32,186 nt of DNA from the NCBI RefSeq assembly GCF_018139985.1, contig NZ_JAGSOU010000027.1, positions 1-32,186 on the forward strand, in the 5' to 3' direction. Position 1 is the first letter of the stretch. Every line of letters begins with the position of its first letter. The position numbers and the translations under genes were made by a program. Below are positions 25,172-32,186 of this stretch, piece by piece. This DNA comes from Actibacterium sp. MT2.3-13A (GTDB lineage Bacteria > Pseudomonadota > Alphaproteobacteria > Rhodobacterales > Rhodobacteraceae). The notes below the pieces were generated by a model. That model searched no databases. It was not told where the DNA came from and worked only from the letters and a program-made list of their open reading frames with translations.

Positions 25172-25846
25172 TTACTCCGCCCAATGAATGGTCGCGTTCC
25201 TCAATACGGCAGCGACCGGTGCCACGGCAGGCATATCCAGCCGGGCCGCCTCGTCAAGGGCCGCGCGCTTTTCCGGGCCGGTTATGAGCAGATGTGTTGT
25301 CATCGCGCCCCGCAGGACCGGCGCGGTCAGGGTGACGCGCGGCTCCGCCGCGCCGGGCGCGCGCATCGGCATCAGGATCGGAGCGTCGGGGTCGAGCGCC
25401 TCGCGCAGACGGTCGGCGCCGGGAAACAGCGAGGCGACATGCATGTCCGCCCCCATGCCCAGCAGCAGCACGTCGATCGGCAGCGCCGGGGCGATCACCG
25501 CGGCCAGCGCGTCCACAGCCTGTTCGGGCTCCGGCGTGGGGGCGTAGAGCGGCAACAGCCGCGCCCTGGCCGCCCGACCCGTCAGCAGCCGCGCGCGCAG
25601 CAGCCGCGTGTTCGACCGCTCCGAGCTTTCGGGCACCCAGCGCTCGTCGGTGGGCAGCACGTCAATGCGCGCCCAGTCGAGATCGACCTCCGCCAGCGCA
25701 TCGAAGACCGGACCCGGCGTCGTGCCCCCCGGCACGGCGAAGGTCACACGCGCCTCGTGATCGAGCGCCGCGCTCAGTTCCTCCGCCAGCAGCGCGGCGA
25801 GGTCGAGGACCAGCGCCTCGCGGTCGGGATAGGCGATGAATTTCAC
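25172..25846 (-). CDS. pgl: 6-Phosphogluconolactonase
   Basis: A 224-aa DevB-type lactonase converting 6-phosphogluconolactone to 6-phosphogluconate. The family marks are FAVPGGTTPGPVFDAL (phosphate loop), VLPTDERWVPESSERSNTRLLRARLL (active-site DERxVxxxSxxSN), LPIDVLLLGMGADMHVASLFPG and the C-terminal LLITGPEKRAALDEA. It starts with GTG whose GTGA overlaps the zwf stop, so translation is coupled. The catalytic step lies between its two operon partners. Confidence 0.95.
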   Translation of the reverse strand: MKFIAYPDREALVLDLAALLAEELSAALDHEARVTFAVPGGTTPGPVFDALAEVDLDWARIDVLPTDERWVPESSERSNTRLLRARLLTGRAARARLLPLYAPTPEPEQAVDALAAVIAPALPIDVLLLGMGADMHVASLFPGADRLREALDPDAPILMPMRAPGAAEPRVTLTAPVLRGAMTTHLLITGPEKRAALDEAARLDMPAVAPVAAVLRNATIHWAE

Positions 25847-27297
25847 GGCCGCACCTCGCGCCAGCGCCTCCCGTCGCGGTGCATCAGCATCAGCGAATCC
25901 TCGGGGCCGGAACTGCCGGCGTCATAGGGCCTCGGCCGGTCCTCGCGGGCCTCCCAGCCGGCGATGATCGGGTCAGTCCAGGCCCAGGCGGCCTCGACCT
26001 CGTCGCCACGCATGAACAGGGTCTGGTTGCCGCGGATCACGTCCATGATCAGCCGCTCGTAGGCGTCGGGGATGTCCTGCGCCTCCGGGCCCAGCGCCTC
26101 GGCAAAGGACATGTCCAGCGGCACCTCGATCAGGCGCATTCCGCCCGGCCCGGGCTCCTTGATGGTGACGTTGAGGGTGATGCCCTCGTTCGGCTGCAGC
26201 TTGATCACCAGCACGTTGGGCGCCTGCCCCTTCTGCACCCCGAAGATCGAATGCGGCGGCTCCTTGAAGGTGATCGCGATCTCGGAGGTGCGCGCGCGCA
26301 TCCGCTTGCCGGTGCGCAGGTAGAAGGGCGTGCCCTTCCAGCGCCAGTTCGACACAGCCAGGCGCAGCGCGACGAAACTCTCGGTGGTGCTGTCGCGGCT
26401 GTCCACGTCGGTCAGGTAGCCGGGCACGCCGTCGTCGGCGCAATACTGGCCGCGCACGATGTCCTCGGGGCCGAGCGCATCCAGCGCGCGGATGACCTTG
26501 AGCTTCTCGTCGCGCACCGCGTCGGGGTCGAAATGGCTGGGCGGCTCCATCGCGATCAGGCACAGCAGCTGCATCATGTGGTTCTGCACCATGTCCCGCA
26601 TCGCGCCGGAGCGGTCGTAATAGGGCCCGCGCCCGCCGACCCCCACGGTCTCGGCCACGGTGATCTGGATATGGTCGATATACTGGGCGTTCCACAGCGG
26701 CTCGAACAGCATGTTGCCGAAGCGGATCGCCATCAGGTTCTGCACCGTCTCCTTCCCGAGGTAATGGTCGATGCGGTAGATCTGAGCCTCGTCGAAATGC
26801 TGCGCCAGCGTCCGGTTCAGCGCGCGCGCGCTGGCCAGGTCGTGGCCGAAGGGCTTCTCCACCACGATGCGGGCCTCGGGGCCGGCCATACCGTTGTCGC
26901 GCAGCCGCTGCGCGAGATCGCCGAACAGCGACGGGCCGACCGAGAAATAGAAGGCATGGTCCACATCGGCGCGCATCAGCCGCGACAGCTCCGCCCAGCC
27001 GGTTTCGCCCCTGGCGTCGATCACCACATAGCGCAGCCGCCCGAGGAACGCCTCGACCGTCGCCGGCACGCGCTTGACCTCCGAGACGAACTCCTCGATC
27101 GCCTCGCGCGCGAAGGCCCGGTACTGCGCGTCGTCCAGATCCGAACGGGCCGCGCCGATGATCGCCACCTCGGGCGGGATCTGCCCGGCCCAGAACCGGC
27201 GGTAGAGCGCCGGCAGGATCTTGCGCCGCGCCAGATCGCCCGTGCCGCCGAAGATCACGAGATCGAAAGGATCGACCGGGATGATGCGTGAAGCCAT
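25843..27297 (-). CDS. zwf: Glucose-6-phosphate 1-dehydrogenase
   Basis: A 484-aa enzyme oxidising glucose-6-phosphate with NAD(P)+, the entry to the Entner-Doudoroff and oxidative pentose phosphate routes. The coenzyme loop is DLVIFGGTGDLARRKILPALY. The active-site signature is RIDHYLGKETVQNLMAIRFGN with the Lys-His pair. EKPFGHDLASA and FYLRTGKRMRARTSEI also fit. The ATG at 27297 gives the usual MASRIIPVDPFDL start; the frame extends further back without family similarity. It is the first gene of zwf-pgl-pgi. Edd and Eda are not in the window. Confidence 0.97.
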   Translation of the reverse strand: MASRIIPVDPFDLVIFGGTGDLARRKILPALYRRFWAGQIPPEVAIIGAARSDLDDAQYRAFAREAIEEFVSEVKRVPATVEAFLGRLRYVVIDARGETGWAELSRLMRADVDHAFYFSVGPSLFGDLAQRLRDNGMAGPEARIVVEKPFGHDLASARALNRTLAQHFDEAQIYRIDHYLGKETVQNLMAIRFGNMLFEPLWNAQYIDHIQITVAETVGVGGRGPYYDRSGAMRDMVQNHMMQLLCLIAMEPPSHFDPDAVRDEKLKVIRALDALGPEDIVRGQYCADDGVPGYLTDVDSRDSTTESFVALRLAVSNWRWKGTPFYLRTGKRMRARTSEIAITFKEPPHSIFGVQKGQAPNVLVIKLQPNEGITLNVTIKEPGPGGMRLIEVPLDMSFAEALGPEAQDIPDAYERLIMDVIRGNQTLFMRGDEVEAAWAWTDPIIAGWEAREDRPRPYDAGSSGPEDSLMLMHRDGRRWREVRP

Positions 27298-27400
27298 GTG
27301 CCCTCGTCCGTCAGGGGCGATTCCGCCCCCTGCGGGCCGCCCGGGGCGCACTGTATCACCAAGAGACGCACCCACAAGGCGCGCGCGGACCTCCGGCGCC

Positions 27401-27985
27401 TCAGGCCTCCAGCTCGGTGTCCCAGTAGAGGAAATCGAGCCAGCTGTCGTGCAGGTAGTTCGGCGGGAACCTGCGGCCCATGTTGCGCAGTTCCTCCGCG
27501 CCGGGCCGGCGCGGCGGCTTGCGCAGGGACATGCCGGCCTGGCGCAGGCTCTTCGAGCCCTTCCTGAGGTTGCATTTCGAGCATGCCGCCACCACGTTTT
27601 CCCAGCTGGTCACGCCGCCGCGCGCCCGCGGCACGACGTGGTCGAAGGTCAGATCGCCGGTGGTGCCGCAGTACTGGCAGGAGAATTCGTCCCTCAGAAA
27701 CAAATTAAAGCGCGTGAAGGCCACGCGCTTTTGAGGTTTGACGTAATCTTTGAGGACGACGACCGAGGGGATCCTTATCCGCATCGTCGGGCTGTGCACG
27801 AACTGGTCGTACTCGGCCACGATATCGACCCGCTCCAGCCAGGCGGCCTTCACCGCCTCCTGCCAGGGCCAAAGTGACAGCGGGTAATAGGAAAGTGGCC
27901 GGTAATCCGCGTTCAGCACCAGCGCCGGGTGCTTCTTGAGGTTCTGGGGGTCCCTGACGAACCCCGTCCTGAAATCGCCGTCCAT
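27401..27985 (-). CDS. HNH endonuclease family protein
   Basis: A 194-aa protein with a treble-clef HNH domain at about residues 90-140: FSCQYCGTTGDLTFDHVVPRARGGVTSWENVVAACSKCNLRKGSK. The CxxC...CxxC zinc pairs and the central DHVVPRxxGG with catalytic His are all present. The N-terminal ALVLNADYRPLSYYPLSLWPWQEAVKAAWL is the usual lead-in of this widespread stand-alone HNH family (compare McrA-like proteins). The native target is unknown, and broad conservation suggests housekeeping rather than phage origin. The ATG at 27985 is chosen from the conserved start. It lies 103 bp upstream of zwf, and a good promoter lies upstream. Confidence 0.88.
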   Translation of the reverse strand: MDGDFRTGFVRDPQNLKKHPALVLNADYRPLSYYPLSLWPWQEAVKAAWLERVDIVAEYDQFVHSPTMRIRIPSVVVLKDYVKPQKRVAFTRFNLFLRDEFSCQYCGTTGDLTFDHVVPRARGGVTSWENVVAACSKCNLRKGSKSLRQAGMSLRKPPRRPGAEELRNMGRRFPPNYLHDSWLDFLYWDTELEA

Positions 27986-28053
27986 TTGCGTGACTCCGCC
28001 TCCGCCCTGCCTGCCGTTTCCCGGCACCAAGGCGGGACGACCCCGCCCCAGCT

Positions 28054-28062
28054 TGTGGATAA
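28054..28062 (-). promoter_or_regulatory. Perfect DnaA-box sequence
   Basis: TGTGGATAA on the plus strand is the reverse complement of TTATCCACA, the consensus DnaA box. It is single and sits next to the predicted -10 of the HNH gene, so it may regulate that gene or be chance. It is not an origin: no cluster of boxes is seen. Confidence 0.45.
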
Positions 28063-28089
28063 CTATATATGGCGTTTTGCGCCTGACAA
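28062..28089 (-). promoter_or_regulatory. Putative promoter of the HNH gene
   Basis: On the minus strand TTGTCA (28089-28084) and TATAGT (28067-28062) are 16 bp apart. They lie in a local AT-rich patch 77 bp upstream of the HNH start codon. The spacer holds a short dyad (GGCG-CAAAA-CGCC). Confidence 0.55.
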
Positions 28090-28202
28090 GCCCCGCAGAT
28101 GCGGTGCCGCCCGGCCCGAAGCTTGCACATTTCCGTGACAGGCCCGTGACGGCGCCCTCGGGCGGGTTTGCCGCGCGGCGCGCGCGGCGCTAGGCTGAGC
28201 CC

Positions 28203-28652
28203 ATGTCGCACGCCCCCGCATCCGCCCCCGCGCCGCTTTCGGCCCTCCTGGAAGCCGCGCTCTACTGCCCCGACCTCGATGCGGCGGAGGCATTCTACGG
28301 CGGCGTGCTGGGGTTGACGCGGCTGACCCGCGCGGGCGACCGGCACGTCTTCTACCGCGTCGGCGGCGCGGTGCTGCTGATCTTCAACCCCGCCGAGACC
28401 GCGAAACCGCCCTCCCCCGGCGCGCTGCCGGTGCCGCCTCACGGGGCGCGGGGCCCGGGGCACCTGTGCTTCGCGGCCAGCGATGCCGGGATCACGCTCT
28501 GGCGGCAGCGGCTGGAGGAAGCCGGCCACCCGATCGAGGCCGATTTCCGCTGGCCGAACGGCGCGCGCTCGCTCTATTTCCGCGATCCGGCCGGCAATTC
28601 CATCGAGATCGCCGAGCCGCGGCTGTGGTTCGCCGCGGGCGAGGACGGCTAG
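28203..28652 (+). CDS. VOC (glyoxalase/bleomycin-resistance) family protein
   Basis: A 149-aa protein of the vicinal oxygen chelate superfamily. It has two beta-alpha-beta-beta-beta units: ALYCPDLDAAEAFYGGVLGLTRLTRAGDRHVFYRVGGAVLLIFNP and GPGHLCFAASDAGITLWRQRLEEAGHPIEADFRWPNGARSLYFRDPAGNSIEIAEP. Likely metal ligands are the His of GHLCF and the Glu of SIEIAEP. Substrate unknown. It is divergent from the HNH gene and overlaps the convergent hydrolase by 4 bp. Confidence 0.88.
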   Translation: MSHAPASAPAPLSALLEAALYCPDLDAAEAFYGGVLGLTRLTRAGDRHVFYRVGGAVLLIFNPAETAKPPSPGALPVPPHGARGPGHLCFAASDAGITLWRQRLEEAGHPIEADFRWPNGARSLYFRDPAGNSIEIAEPRLWFAAGEDG

Positions 28653-29326
28653 CCGTCCCGCCGCGCGATGCCCAGCCGCTCCTGCATGAAGGCCAGCGCC
28701 ACGCTCAGCCCGTCGGGCGCGATGCCATGCGCGGTGCCCTTCATGACATGGGCGTAGACCTCGAAGCCCGCCTCGCTCAGCGCCTCGCCGGCCTCGGGCA
28801 GAGATTGCACCGGCACCACGTCGTCCTGGTCGCCATGCACCAGCAGCACGGGCGGGCGGCTCAGCGCCTCCTCGGTCAGCATCTCGGGCCGCAGCAGCCG
28901 CCCCGAGAAGCCCACGATCCCCGCCACCTCGTCGGGCCGGCGCGGACCCACATGCAGGCTCATCATCGTGCCTTGCGAAAAGCCGAACAGGATCATCCGG
29001 TCCGGCGTCAGCCGCTCGGCCTCCAGCACCTCGTCGAGATAGGCGTTAAGGTCATCGACCGCGCGCAACATCCCCGCCTCGCTCGCCTCCTCGGTGGAGC
29101 CGTCGATCCACGGGATCGGGAACCACTGGTAGCCGAAGGGCGCGCCCGCACAGCTCTCCGGGGCGTCCGGCGCGATGAAGGCCGTGCCCGGCATGTGCGG
29201 CATCAGCGGATCGGCCAGCCCCAGCAGGTCCGCGCCGTTGGCGCCATAGCCGTGCAGGAACACCACCAGCGATTGCGCCGCACCCTCGGCGGGGCCACGC
29301 CGATCAGTTGTCAGAACCCGTGTCAT
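28649..29326 (-). CDS. Alpha/beta hydrolase (phospholipase/carboxylesterase family)
   Basis: A 225-aa serine hydrolase related to YpfH/acyl-protein thioesterase-like carboxylesterases. The oxyanion region is LVVFLHGYGANGADLLGLADPL. The nucleophile elbow is ILFGFSQGTMMSLHVG (GFSQG). The catalytic Asp and His lie in VLLVHGDQDDVVPVQSL and HVMKGTAHGIAPDGL. It has no signal peptide. The ATG at 29326 overlaps the stop of the upstream glycosylase gene as ATGA, so the two form an operon. Substrate unknown. Confidence 0.9.
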   Translation of the reverse strand: MTRVLTTDRRGPAEGAAQSLVVFLHGYGANGADLLGLADPLMPHMPGTAFIAPDAPESCAGAPFGYQWFPIPWIDGSTEEASEAGMLRAVDDLNAYLDEVLEAERLTPDRMILFGFSQGTMMSLHVGPRRPDEVAGIVGFSGRLLRPEMLTEEALSRPPVLLVHGDQDDVVPVQSLPEAGEALSEAGFEVYAHVMKGTAHGIAPDGLSVALAFMQERLGIARRDG

Positions 29327-29952
29327 CTGATCCCTTCTCTTTCCTTCGCCACCCGGTAGTAGGCCCAAAGCGCGCGCGCCGCAACGCCCCGCCAGGGCGC
29401 CCAGCCCGCGGCCATCTCGCGCAGCGCCCGCTCGCTGGGCCGCGCCTCGAGCCCGAAGAGCAGACGCGCCGCTTCCTGTAACGCCAGATCGCCGGGCGCA
29501 AAGACATCCGCCCGCCCGAGCGAGAACATCGCGTAGATCTCGGCCGTCCAGCGCCCGATCCCCGGCACCGCCACCAGCGTCGCGACGACCTGCTCGTCCG
29601 GCGCCGCGCGCAATCCGCGATAATCAATCCCGGCGCCCGCCAGCGCCTTGGCATAGCGGATCTTCTGCCGGCTCAGCCCGCAGGCGCGCAGCTCCTCCTC
29701 GCTCGCCCGGATCACCTGGCGCGGCCCGGTCAGGCGCGCCGCCTTCAGCCGCCCCCAGATCGCGTCCGCCGCCGCGACCGAGACCTGCTGGCTGACGATC
29801 GCCCCCAGCAGCGGTTCGAACCCGTCGCGCCGCCGGCGCAGCGGCAACGGGCCCGTCCGCTCCAGCGCATGCGCGAAACGCGGTTCGATGCGGGCCAGAT
29901 ACGCCGCCCCCTCCGCCACGCAATCTTCGGTCTCGATGATCCGCCCGACCAT
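29323..29952 (-). CDS. DNA-3-methyladenine glycosylase II family (AlkA-like)
   Basis: A 209-aa helix-hairpin-helix base-excision glycosylase that removes alkylated bases from DNA. The HhH-GPD core is visible: PLLGAIVSQQVSVAAADAIWGRL, QVIRASEEELRACGLSRQKIRYAKALA, and VATLVAVPGIGRWTAEIYAMFSLGRADVFAPGDLALQEA. In the last, VPGIGxWTAE is the hairpin and the Asp of PGDLAL the catalytic residue. It lacks the AlkA N-terminal domain, so it is the short form. Coupled to the downstream hydrolase by a 4-bp overlap. Confidence 0.92.
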   Translation of the reverse strand: MVGRIIETEDCVAEGAAYLARIEPRFAHALERTGPLPLRRRRDGFEPLLGAIVSQQVSVAAADAIWGRLKAARLTGPRQVIRASEEELRACGLSRQKIRYAKALAGAGIDYRGLRAAPDEQVVATLVAVPGIGRWTAEIYAMFSLGRADVFAPGDLALQEAARLLFGLEARPSERALREMAAGWAPWRGVAARALWAYYRVAKEREGIR

Positions 29953-30054
29953 GCGCGCGCCCCCTTTCTTCTGGCCCCAAATATCCGGCCTTATGTATCA
30001 AACGCACCAAGAAACCGGAATCCCTGACCGCCGGTTTTCGCTATCCTGTAGCCC

Positions 30055-30411
30055 ATGCAGGACAAGACGATAGACAACGCGCTCAGGGCGCTGTGCAAAG
30101 CCGGTGGCGAACAGGGCGAGCTTGCCGGTAGGTTGCTTGTGATGCGCGGCATAGACCCGCTGGAGCCGTCCAGGTATCCCAAAAACGCCGCCCGGCACCG
30201 TGAGACGCGAAAACTGGTTCTAGATGAGCTGCGGAACGGGCCTAAGTCCGCCAGCGACATAGGGGCGGTCATACGCGCGCAGAAGCCCGAAATAACCACG
30301 CGGTCCGCGACAAACCGTGCCTATATGGCGCTGTACAGGCTGCGCGAGGCGGGTCTGGTTCGACGTTATGCGTTGACATGGGAGTTGCAACCAATTGATA
30401 GACTCACCTAA
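30055..30411 (+). CDS. Hypothetical protein with winged-helix-like C-terminal half
   Basis: A 118-aa basic protein of unknown family. The second half (RETRKLVLDELRNGPKSASDIGAVIRAQKPEITTRSATNRAYMALYRLREAGLVRRY) reads like a winged helix-turn-helix that ends with the usual LxxLxxAGLVxR wing, so DNA binding is likely. The N-terminal 50 residues are short helices. It begins the AT-richer accessory region that runs to the window end. The next gene starts about 40 bp later, so it may belong to the same unit as the membrane protein and the ImmA peptidase. Confidence 0.65.
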   Translation: MQDKTIDNALRALCKAGGEQGELAGRLLVMRGIDPLEPSRYPKNAARHRETRKLVLDELRNGPKSASDIGAVIRAQKPEITTRSATNRAYMALYRLREAGLVRRYALTWELQPIDRLT

Positions 30412-30450
30412 TGTGAAGCATGGCGCAGGTTCTATCTCGGTTTGTGATTT

Positions 30451-30849
30451 ATGAATGACTTCAATAAGTTAAACTGTCGCGTATCCTTCCTTATGAACTT
30501 GGTGGTTGCGTCTATTTTGTTGAATTTCCTGACTCTTTTTGTTATATTGTTGTGGTGGAACGTTGGGGACACAGACCCGAGGCCAGGCGCTATGGCCGTG
30601 TCCCTTTCTGTGTTCCAAATTCTTTTGGCGGTGGCATTGGTGGGTGGATTCTGGTTGTTCCGTAGCCATGTTGCTGAGCGGGCCGAAGATGTTGCTAAGG
30701 CCGTAGCAGGACCAGTGGCAGAAGTAGAGGCAGCGGAAAGGGCAGAGTTGGTTGCGCGGCGGATTGCAGAAGCAGCGGTTGCAGAAAGGGTGGGCAACGG
30801 AGAAGATACTACGCAAGCTCAAGTCGATGCGCTTGGAGAGGATGATTGA
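30451..30849 (+). CDS. Two-TM membrane protein with acidic helical tail
   Basis: A 132-aa protein of unknown family. Two hydrophobic helices (about residues 12-37, FLMNLVVASILLNFLTLFVILLWW; about 47-69, AVSLSVFQILLAVALVGGFWLF) are joined by a short loop. A cytoplasmic-looking Ala/Glu-rich helix of about 60 residues follows (HVAERAEDVAKAVAG, VEAAERAELVARRIAEAAVAERV), likely a coiled coil, ending in an acidic DALGEDD. Codon and base use are clearly less GC-rich than the core genes. Its stop is 2 bp before the ImmA/IrrE gene, implying that the two proteins act together. Confidence 0.7.
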   Translation: MNDFNKLNCRVSFLMNLVVASILLNFLTLFVILLWWNVGDTDPRPGAMAVSLSVFQILLAVALVGGFWLFRSHVAERAEDVAKAVAGPVAEVEAAERAELVARRIAEAAVAERVGNGEDTTQAQVDALGEDD

Positions 30850-30851
30850 GA

Positions 30852-31367
30852 ATGCACAATCATGATGAAATGGAAGTCGTGCGCAGGTTTTCAGAGTCTG
30901 GCCCAGTAGACATTCTTGGCCTCATTCATGCGCTTGGAATCCGTTATGAGGAACGACCAATGCACTCTGGAGCGTCAGGTGAGATCGTGTTCGACGGGGA
31001 AGACTTCATTATCGCCGTCAATGAGGCAGAGATAGCTCCAAGAAAACGGTTCACAGCCGCGCATGAGCTTGCTCATTACTTGCTCCATAGAGACCTCTTG
31101 GAGCAAAAGGGGCGATTAAATAGACACAGCGATGTTTTGTTTGGCGACGCAGCCGCCTATAACCCACCGGCACCATTTAGCCCTACACATGAGGTGCAGG
31201 CAAATAGGTACGCGGCAGAGTTACTAATGCCAGCCTCCAGAATCAGGAAGCTGTGGAAGGGGGAAGACGTCGACAACGTGGAAGAAATCGCTTCTGCTCT
31301 TGGCGTGTCCAAGAAGGCTGTCAAAATAAGGCTGAAAACACTCAACCTTAGATCCACGTCTGATTAA
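30852..31367 (+). CDS. ImmA/IrrE family metallo-endopeptidase
   Basis: A 171-aa zinc peptidase of the COG2856 type. The gluzincin-like site is FTAAHELAHYLLHRDLL (HExxH). Downstream THEVQANRYAAELLMPASRIRKL supplies the third ligand (the Glu of HEVQANRYAAELLMP) and the family's ELLMP signature. The C-terminal ASALGVSKKAVKIRLKTL is a short helix-turn-helix-like end. Members cleave repressors (ImmA on ICEBs1) or act in stress responses, usually with an XRE partner. No XRE protein is present here; instead the neighbour is a two-TM protein. The ATG at 30852 is preferred over a TTG at 30846. It ends 2 bp from the convergent transposase remnant. Confidence 0.9.
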   Translation: MHNHDEMEVVRRFSESGPVDILGLIHALGIRYEERPMHSGASGEIVFDGEDFIIAVNEAEIAPRKRFTAAHELAHYLLHRDLLEQKGRLNRHSDVLFGDAAAYNPPAPFSPTHEVQANRYAAELLMPASRIRKLWKGEDVDNVEEIASALGVSKKAVKIRLKTLNLRSTSD

Positions 31368-31369
31368 GC

Positions 31370-32080
31370 CTACCGCTGCCAGTACCCTTTCCACTGACGG
31401 CTGACCGGCGCGCTCATGGCATTCGACACCACGATCTTCGCCAGTGTCCCGTTGTCGGTGCGGCGGTTGTCTTCCAGCCATGCGGCGTGGTTCGCGTACT
31501 GGTACAGGTACTGCGGGCTGACGTGGTGGTGCTGACCTTCGACCATGCGGCGCAGGCGGGAGAAGTAGCTCTCGACCATGTTGGTATGCTTGCCGTGGTC
31601 GCTGTAGATTTCAGAGTGGTTCACCCGGGCAACGTTCCAGCCCGCGTGGAGCAGATCCCAATGGCTTGCCTCGTCGGCAGAAATGGTCGCCATGCGGTCA
31701 ACGTTCTCGTTTGCCAGCGCAACGCCTTCGGCCTCGCTCATGGTCACGAAAGGCAAGGTGCGGCCTTCCCGCTCGCGCATGGCGACGACAACGCGGCGCT
31801 TGCCGGTCTGGTGTTCCTTCTTGCGGCGGTCAACGCGGTCGGCCTTGGCGTTTGCCGGGCGGATGTGACCGCCGAAATAGGCCCCGTCGATTTCAACGTG
31901 ATCGGCCAGAACTTCGCCGGTGTGGACCTCCTGTGCCATTGCCTCGCGCAGCTTATGCGCCAGAACGAATGCGGCCTTGTACTGGCAGTCCAAGTCACGC
32001 GAAAGCTGGACCATCGAAACACCTTTAGCGGCGTTCACGATGATGCAGATCGCGGCCAGCAGTGACCTGCTACGGGATTT
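31370..32080 (-). pseudogene. IS1595-family transposase, N-terminally truncated
   Basis: The frame covers the catalytic part of an IS1595/ISXO2-like transposase: LLAAICIIVNAAKGVSMVQLSRDLDCQYKAAFVLAHKLREAM, VEIDGAYFGG (first catalytic Asp), KRRVVVAMREREGRTLPFV, YSDHGKHTNMVESYFSRLRRMVEGQHHH (later catalytic region) and C-terminal YANHAAWLEDNRR. Full members have about 90-100 more N-terminal residues with a zinc ribbon (CxxC) and a GTIF-type segment. Here the frame hits a TGA at 32081-32083 and the upstream sequence shows none of these. A GTG at 32038 is the only convenient internal start. No terminal inverted repeat was seen beside its stop codon, so it is probably a dead remnant. Confidence 0.8.
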
Positions 32081-32115
32081 TCATCCGGCCGCGACCGGAG
32101 CCCGGTTGGTGTTTA

Positions 32116-32186
32116 CGCCGATCGGCGCAGGTTGAGCAATCGCCCGACGCGCGGAGCTTTCATCTCGCGCAGCGGGGCGGGCGATT
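32116..32186. repeat. Inverted repeats at the window edge
   Basis: CGCCGATCGGCG at 32116-32127 is a perfect 12-bp palindrome. AATCGCCCG (32138-32146) pairs with CGGGCGATT (32178-32186, the last bases of the window) around a 31-bp loop. They lie beyond the broken 5' end of the transposase. They could be a REP-like element or part of another element cut by the window edge. Confidence 0.4.

Overview
The window is high-GC DNA with the gene content and order of an alphaproteobacterium of the Rhodobacterales (Rhodobacter/Roseobacter group). The signs are a zwf-pgl-pgi cluster, an EnvZ-like kinase, an HNH protein typical of this order, and a corrinoid one-carbon cluster with a RamA/RACo-like reactivase. 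This placement is inferred from protein content only.

Layout. 240-3074: a CAP-domain lipoprotein, a sensor histidine kinase (minus) and a divergent two-domain metallo-beta-lactamase hydrolase. 3114-3271: tRNA-Asn(GTT) with a promoter and a strong terminator. 3272-6392: an accessory island next to the tRNA, carrying six small unrecognised genes and one 5'-truncated gene. It ends abruptly at about 6390 against the last 30 codons of a spore-coat-U (SCPU) fimbrial subunit. 6499-10476: the rest of that sigma-type chaperone-usher operon (chaperone, usher, two-domain SCPU protein), all overlapping. 10506-13642: a self-sufficient CYP116B-type P450/reductase/ferredoxin fusion, divergent from an IclR-family regulator. 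13671-16574 (minus): a mutarotase-like unknown, rlmE and a Ppx/GppA phosphatase.

16803-22186 is the most interesting block. It holds a small 'virulence factor' domain protein, a MetF-like methylenetetrahydrofolate reductase, a pterin-binding methyltetrahydrofolate:corrinoid methyltransferase, a 76-aa unknown, a ferredoxin-ASKHA corrinoid reactivase, tRNA-Gly(CCC), and a divergent cobalamin-adenosyltransferase-like protein lacking key catalytic residues. Together they look like part of a split B12-dependent methionine synthase. The homocysteine-binding and B12-binding parts are not in this window. The methyltransferase and the reactivase share Gly/Arg-rich C-terminal tails. Two near-identical perfect palindromes in tandem precede the reactivase gene.

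22200-29952 is ordinary chromosome: a thioesterase, a sulfotransferase, the zwf-pgl-pgi operon (oxidative entry to the Entner-Doudoroff/pentose phosphate routes), an HNH protein, a VOC protein, an alpha/beta hydrolase and an AlkA-like glycosylase. 30055-32186 is a second accessory region, AT-rich in its middle. It has a helix-turn-helix-like protein, a two-TM membrane protein tightly coupled to an ImmA/IrrE metallopeptidase, and an IS1595-type transposase missing its N-terminal part.
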